NCBI GenBank assembly: GCA_965229505.1 | Contig: OZ245881.1 | Location: 1,612,001 to 1,676,000, forward strand | Direction: 5' to 3' | DNA from: UBA6059 sp040219045 | GTDB taxonomy: Bacteria > Bacteroidota > Bacteroidia > Cytophagales > Cyclobacteriaceae | DNA: 64,000 nt | Shown here: piece by piece, positions 56,701 to 62,700 of the stretch | Layout: each line of letters opens with the position of its first letter | How positions within the stretch are numbered: the first letter of the stretch is position 1 | Position numbers and translations under genes: made by a program | Notes under the pieces: generated by a model | Seen by the model: only the letters and a program-made list of their open reading frames with translations | Told to the model about the DNA's origin: nothing | Database searches by the model: none

Positions 56701-59700
56701 CTAAAAATAAATACATTCGGGCTTGCACCACCGTTACCATCTCCTTTACTCAGTATTGTTCTTTCCGTTGAACCGACTGAAGGATTGACCCAAGCCTCAA
56801 TCGCAAAGTCAGCATTCACAATATTGAGCATTGGGTCATGGTCTATCTCGATATGATCATCGCCATCAAAATCTATTGCATTGCCTGGGAAAACCACCGT
56901 TGATCCAAAGTCCACTTTGCTGGTATCAGAAATAGCACCCTTGTAGGCTGCTACACGATAAAAGTTTCGGACATCCGCACCTACCGTATGCACATGGAAA
57001 GTGTCCGTAATGCCGGTAGCGACTTGTGTCCAAGGACCGTCATAGCTCGAGGAACTCACTACCGTAAAGCCGTCTTCACCAGTGGACTGATCTGCCCAGT
57101 TGATCTGTAGATCGCCGGCGGCTACCTCATAGACGTAGAGGCTATCCGGTGCTTTGATTGTATTGATAAATACCGTGTTGAAAACAGTGCCCGACATGCT
57201 ACCTGTGATGGCCAGCAAATCCAGGGTGCTGTTCTTATCGAAATCTGCAACATGCAATCCGGACATTCCGACCAAAGCGGCAGCATAAAGCCCATCCTCG
57301 CTGAATGATGCAGAACCATCATTGTCATACAAGCGAAGATCACCACTAGCGGCAGATCCCGTAGCGATATCCAGATCTCCATCACCATTGAAATCCGCCA
57401 GCTCAATCGCACTATGTCCAGCGGAATTGATCAATACAGTACTGAAGCTGAAGGCACCTGATCCATTGTTGAGGAATATCTCCACATTGCCACTGGCATC
57501 AGATAGCACCACATCCACAAAACTATCTGCATCAAGCGGACCTACTTTGATGTTTACCCTACTCGCCTGGCTACCACCACTAAATGTTGTCTTGGTGAAA
57601 CCTGCAGCACCATTGTTAATCCACACGCTCCAGTCCCCGCTCACTTCAGCAGTGAATGCATCCAAGTCTCCATCATTATCCGCATCTGCCAATTGCACGT
57701 CGCTAATGTCAACGGTGAGGTCAGGCAGTGTAGTCAGCAGATCATACTCTGTGTTGGCATTATCATAAACATAAACTCTATTGCCATTACCTGCGCTGGT
57801 AGTTCCACCGACGAAAAGATCTGGATGACCATCTCCATTGAGGTCTCCGAGATCAAAGTAGTTCTGACCATCATTGAGAGACACCTGTGTATCACCTATT
57901 GTACCATTAGTAGATGATACACTACCCAATCCATCATTGAGGAATAATTGGACTTGATCAGTATTTATGTCCAAAACGATCAGGTCTAGCCAACCGTCCT
58001 TATTGACATCCGCAGTGTGCATATCACTGTATTCTGTAAAAGTTCCGTACAGAGAGGTTTGATCTAATAAACCTGCATCATTGTAATGCTGTATCAGTCC
58101 ATTTTCATTGCCAAGGAAAACGTCTAAGTCGCCATCAGCATCCTCATCTCCAATAGTTGCAGATATTGTATTTTCAAACTCCGAAGGGATCACGTACGGG
58201 ACGAAGCTGGGTTGAATATCACCACTTTCTGTATGAAACTGACTGGTATAGGCTACAGCTACTTCACCTCCTGTACCCAATACATCTATCGTGATGTTGA
58301 TACTCACCAGCTCGCCTGCCTTGAGGTCAGTAGCAGGTGTAAATTCGACGATCGTATTATCACCTCCTATCGCCCAGGTACCCTCGATGGTCCCTGTCTG
58401 GCTACCGCTAATGATGATGTTGTCGTCAAAGGTCTGATTAGGGGATACCGTATTATTATTCACGGTAGTGAGGTCGACATCTGCGTCAAAATCGATGCTG
58501 ATCACCTGATTGGCGGGTACGCCGGTAGCGTTAGCCACAGGCGTGGTAGATTCTAAGTTAAGCAGGTCTCTTGTGAGATATACCAGGTTGGGTGACCCGT
58601 TCTTAGCCAGGGCAATATCCAGGTCCTGATCATTGTCAAAGTCGGCAAGTGCTACACCATAGGTATCTCCGGTATTGGAGTTGATAAGTAGACCCGGATC
58701 GTTGGCCACACTTTCGAAACTACCGCCATCATAGTAAAATACACGGTCTGACATGGTAGAGCCGGATCCGGCATAACCCACCACGAGATCAAGGTCTCCA
58801 TCATGATCCAGATCACCCAATGCCAGGTCTTGTGCAAAACCTGTGGTCACAGTGGCGGCAAGAAAACCAAACGTAGAACTGGCAGAAAATGGCGAACCTG
58901 TTTGATTGTTTTCAAAATAGATGAGTCTGCTAGAGTTGCGAGAATCTACTGCGACAAGATCCAGATAGCCATCATTGTTTACATCTCCTAAGGCGATATC
59001 GTCCATCTGGGCTGCTGTAGACCCAAACAGACCAAATGAGCTCAGGTAAGGTGCTACTCCTGTGTTGAGATAGTACGCACTTCGAGCATTTTCAAAACCC
59101 GCAGGTGTAGTATCTGTATTGCCCACCACAAGATCCAGCAACCCGTCATTGTTAATATCTCCGAGCTCAAGTCCCAACGGACTTGGAAATCGTCCCGAAT
59201 TTTCAATAAGATTAGCAGTATAGTTGGTGCCAGTGCCATCATTTTCATATAAGTAGATAGCACCGCTAGTCGTGTGTTGTGTAATGAAGTCGTTATCTCC
59301 ATCATTGTCGATATCCCCAATGGCAATATCGTAACTTGAGCCAGAGATTGAGCCGGTATAGTCTTCTGTATCGTCAATGGTACCGGTACCATCGTTGAGA
59401 TATACCAGGATCGTACCCGATGTACCGACTACCATGTCCAGGTAGCCATCTCCATCCACATCTCCTAGTGACATACTATAGTCAACCACTCCTCCTGTAA
59501 TCGTCTGCGTAGTACCAGCATCAAAGGGGTCAACGATATTACCCGCTCCAGCATCGTTCATGTAGATGAGAATATCGGTAGTCGCTCCACCAGCGATCGC
59601 CATGTCCACAAAGCCATCCTGATCTATATCACCAAGCGCCACGGCTCTGGACTGCTCTGTCGTACCAAATGTTGTGTTGTTTGGATCAAATTCTTTACTC

Positions 59701-62700
59701 TCTCCTCCGGTAATGACTGTGAACTGGAATGCGTCGGAAGCTGCAATCTCACCTCCAGTTCCACGGACGTCACTGGTCACCGTGACGGTCAATAATTCAC
59801 CCGCTTTGAGATCAACAGATGGTATAAAATCTACGATGCTATTGTCTGATCCAAGGGCCCAGGCGCCTTCGATGATACCGGTATGGTTTCCACTGATTTT
59901 AATGTTGTCGTCAAAAGTCTGATTAGGTGAAACCGTACTGTTATTCACGCTAGTGAGGTCGACATCAGCATCAAAGTCAATGCTGATCACCTGATTAGCA
60001 GGTACATTGATCGCATTTGCGACTGGCAGTGTGCTTTCCTGATACATCACCATAGCATTGATCCACAATTCATTGATGCCACCGTTGTTGGCAATGATCG
60101 CGTCCAGATCACCGTCACCGTCTACATCCGCTAAAGAAACTGCACGGCTTTGAAGTGCAACAGTTGGATATAAATTGGGAGAAAGTGAGAAACTTCCAGC
60201 GCCGTTATTGATGTATACTTCATTGACCTCATTGCCGCCGGTACCATTGGTTACTATAGCGTCCAAATCACCATCACCATCAATATCACCTAAGGCAATA
60301 TCCGAACTTGGGTTGCTGTTGGAAGTCAATGCGTCAGTGGCAAGGCTGAAGTTGCCATCACCGTCATTAGTATAGAGGTAGTTGGACGTGTTGCTATTCG
60401 CAAATACTATATCGAGATCTCCATCGCCATCGACATCACCCATCTCCACGGCCGTAGTATTGGTAAAGGTCACTGGGAATTCCCCTTTGTTGGTAAATGC
60501 CCCTCGTCCGTTATTAATATACAGCTTATTAGCGGTCCCGCTGGTCTGGTTGGCAAAGACCACATCAAGGTCACCATCGCCATCGACATCACCGAGTGCC
60601 AGGTCCTCTGTGTTATCACCATCATTAAACAATCGTACTGTTCTGGTGGTGAAGTCGCCTGTCCCATCGTTGAACTGAATGGCATTGGACTGCCCACGCT
60701 TGGCAATCACGATATCCAGGTCACCATCCATATCGAGATCTCCAAACTTGGCTTCATATTCGTCATTACCAGTCTGTGGAAGATCAGCAGCACCATCATC
60801 TGTAAATCCGCCAGACCCATCATTCGTATATAAGTTGTTGTCAGCAAAACGGTTGATAACGAGTAAGTCCATATCAGCATCCGCATTGACATCACCGAAG
60901 GTAGCACCCCAGCTGTTGGCGCTGGTCGTAGGAAATGTGCCAGATACGGTATAGCCACCAGATCCGTCATTAATCAACAGATCATTGGCACCTCCAAAGC
61001 TTGAAAATAAGATATCAAGGTCATTGTCGCCTTCAACATCAGCTACTGCCAATTTATAGTTGACATCTGTGTCTGCGGGGAAAGTTCCGCTAGTATTGGC
61101 AAATGCTCCACCTCCCGCTACGGCTACCTGAAACTCAAATGTCGAAGCTTGAGTACTTGCACCAGTGGTGCTCAGTACATTTTCTGTCACGATGACATTG
61201 AGCTTAGATCCAGCGGGTTGATCGGCATCAGGATCGAAGGTAATAGCAGCTGTACCGCCTCCACTAAAAGTACCGCTCACCAATCCAGTCTGATCATTAT
61301 AAACAAGTATGCTCGTAGCGTCAACTGATGCCCCGTCTACATTGTCATCGAAGTTGAGCACGATATTGCCATTGGCCGGGAAGTTGACGGCATTCGCCAA
61401 TGGACTGGTTGTATTGACCACCATTGGTGGCGTCTGCCAGAGCTTTATTTCCACGCTATAGTCATTCAGGATCGTGGTGGCCAGGTCAGCATAGCCATCT
61501 TCATTGAAGTCTGCCGTCACGACCTGGTCATTATAGTTTGATAGCGGAGAGCTGTGAGCCAATGTGAAAGCACCTGTCCCATCTCCCTGATAAATATCGA
61601 TCGTCAGCTTGTCCCCATTACTAAGCGCCATATCCTGATGGCCATCACCATTGTAGTCACCGACGGCCAGGTTGTAGCTGTCATCAACAGTCACTTCGTT
61701 CTCACTAAAGCCACCTATACCATTACCGGTAAATATGTAGTACGCCCCAAAGGTACCTGCAAGGATATCAAGATCACCGTCTTCATTGACGTCCGCTATG
61801 GCCAGCTCGGTTGGATCATTGCCAAAGTAGCCGCTGGTATTTGCTCCAGCAAAACCGCCAAGACCATCACCAGCAAGCAGAGACAATTGATCATCATCGC
61901 TGCTTCTACTCACAATATCTGCAAAGCCGTCGTTATTGAAATCCCCCGTGACCAACAATGCGGGGTTTGTACCGGCTGTGAAGTAGGATGCGGAACCAAA
62001 TGTGCCATCACCATTGCCTAGTGCTACGGCTATTTCGGTAGCCTCAGGAGTGAAATTATACATACCCGATGCGATATCCAGATAGCCATCACCGTCAAAG
62101 TCCGCTACCGCTACATCACTTGCTGCATCCGTCAGCGCAACGAACTGATTGGTGCCATTAAACTGGCCAGTACCGTCATTGGGCATGACGATCATCTGAT
62201 TGGTAAAGCCATCTCCTACCAGCACATCCTGATATCCGTCATTGTCAAAGTCCCCCAATGCAATGGAAGTAGAGTTGGTCCCCCCCGGCAACAAGTATTC
62301 ATTAAAACTTCCAAACGTGCCATCACCAACACCTAGCGCCACGTTGATTTTGGCGTGCTGTATGTAGCCGACTACCAGGTCCTGATGACCATCATTGTTG
62401 AGATCGCCCACGAGTATATCATAGGGCTCCTCATTGTTGCTGACAAACTCCAGCGACGACTTGTAGGACAGGCCTGCAGGAGGCGCATTCGTTACCACAA
62501 ATTGTCTGTCAATAGCTGAAGATATAGACTGAAGACTGTTCGATGACTTATCCTTGTCTAAGTCGACTACCTCAATAGACGACACAGAGGTCGCCCCTAC
62601 CGGAATCTCAAAAGTCAGCTGGGTATTATCACCAGAGGTTGGTACAACCCGGATACCTCCGAAAACTATCTCGTTGAGCGAGTATGCAGGGTTGAAGTTG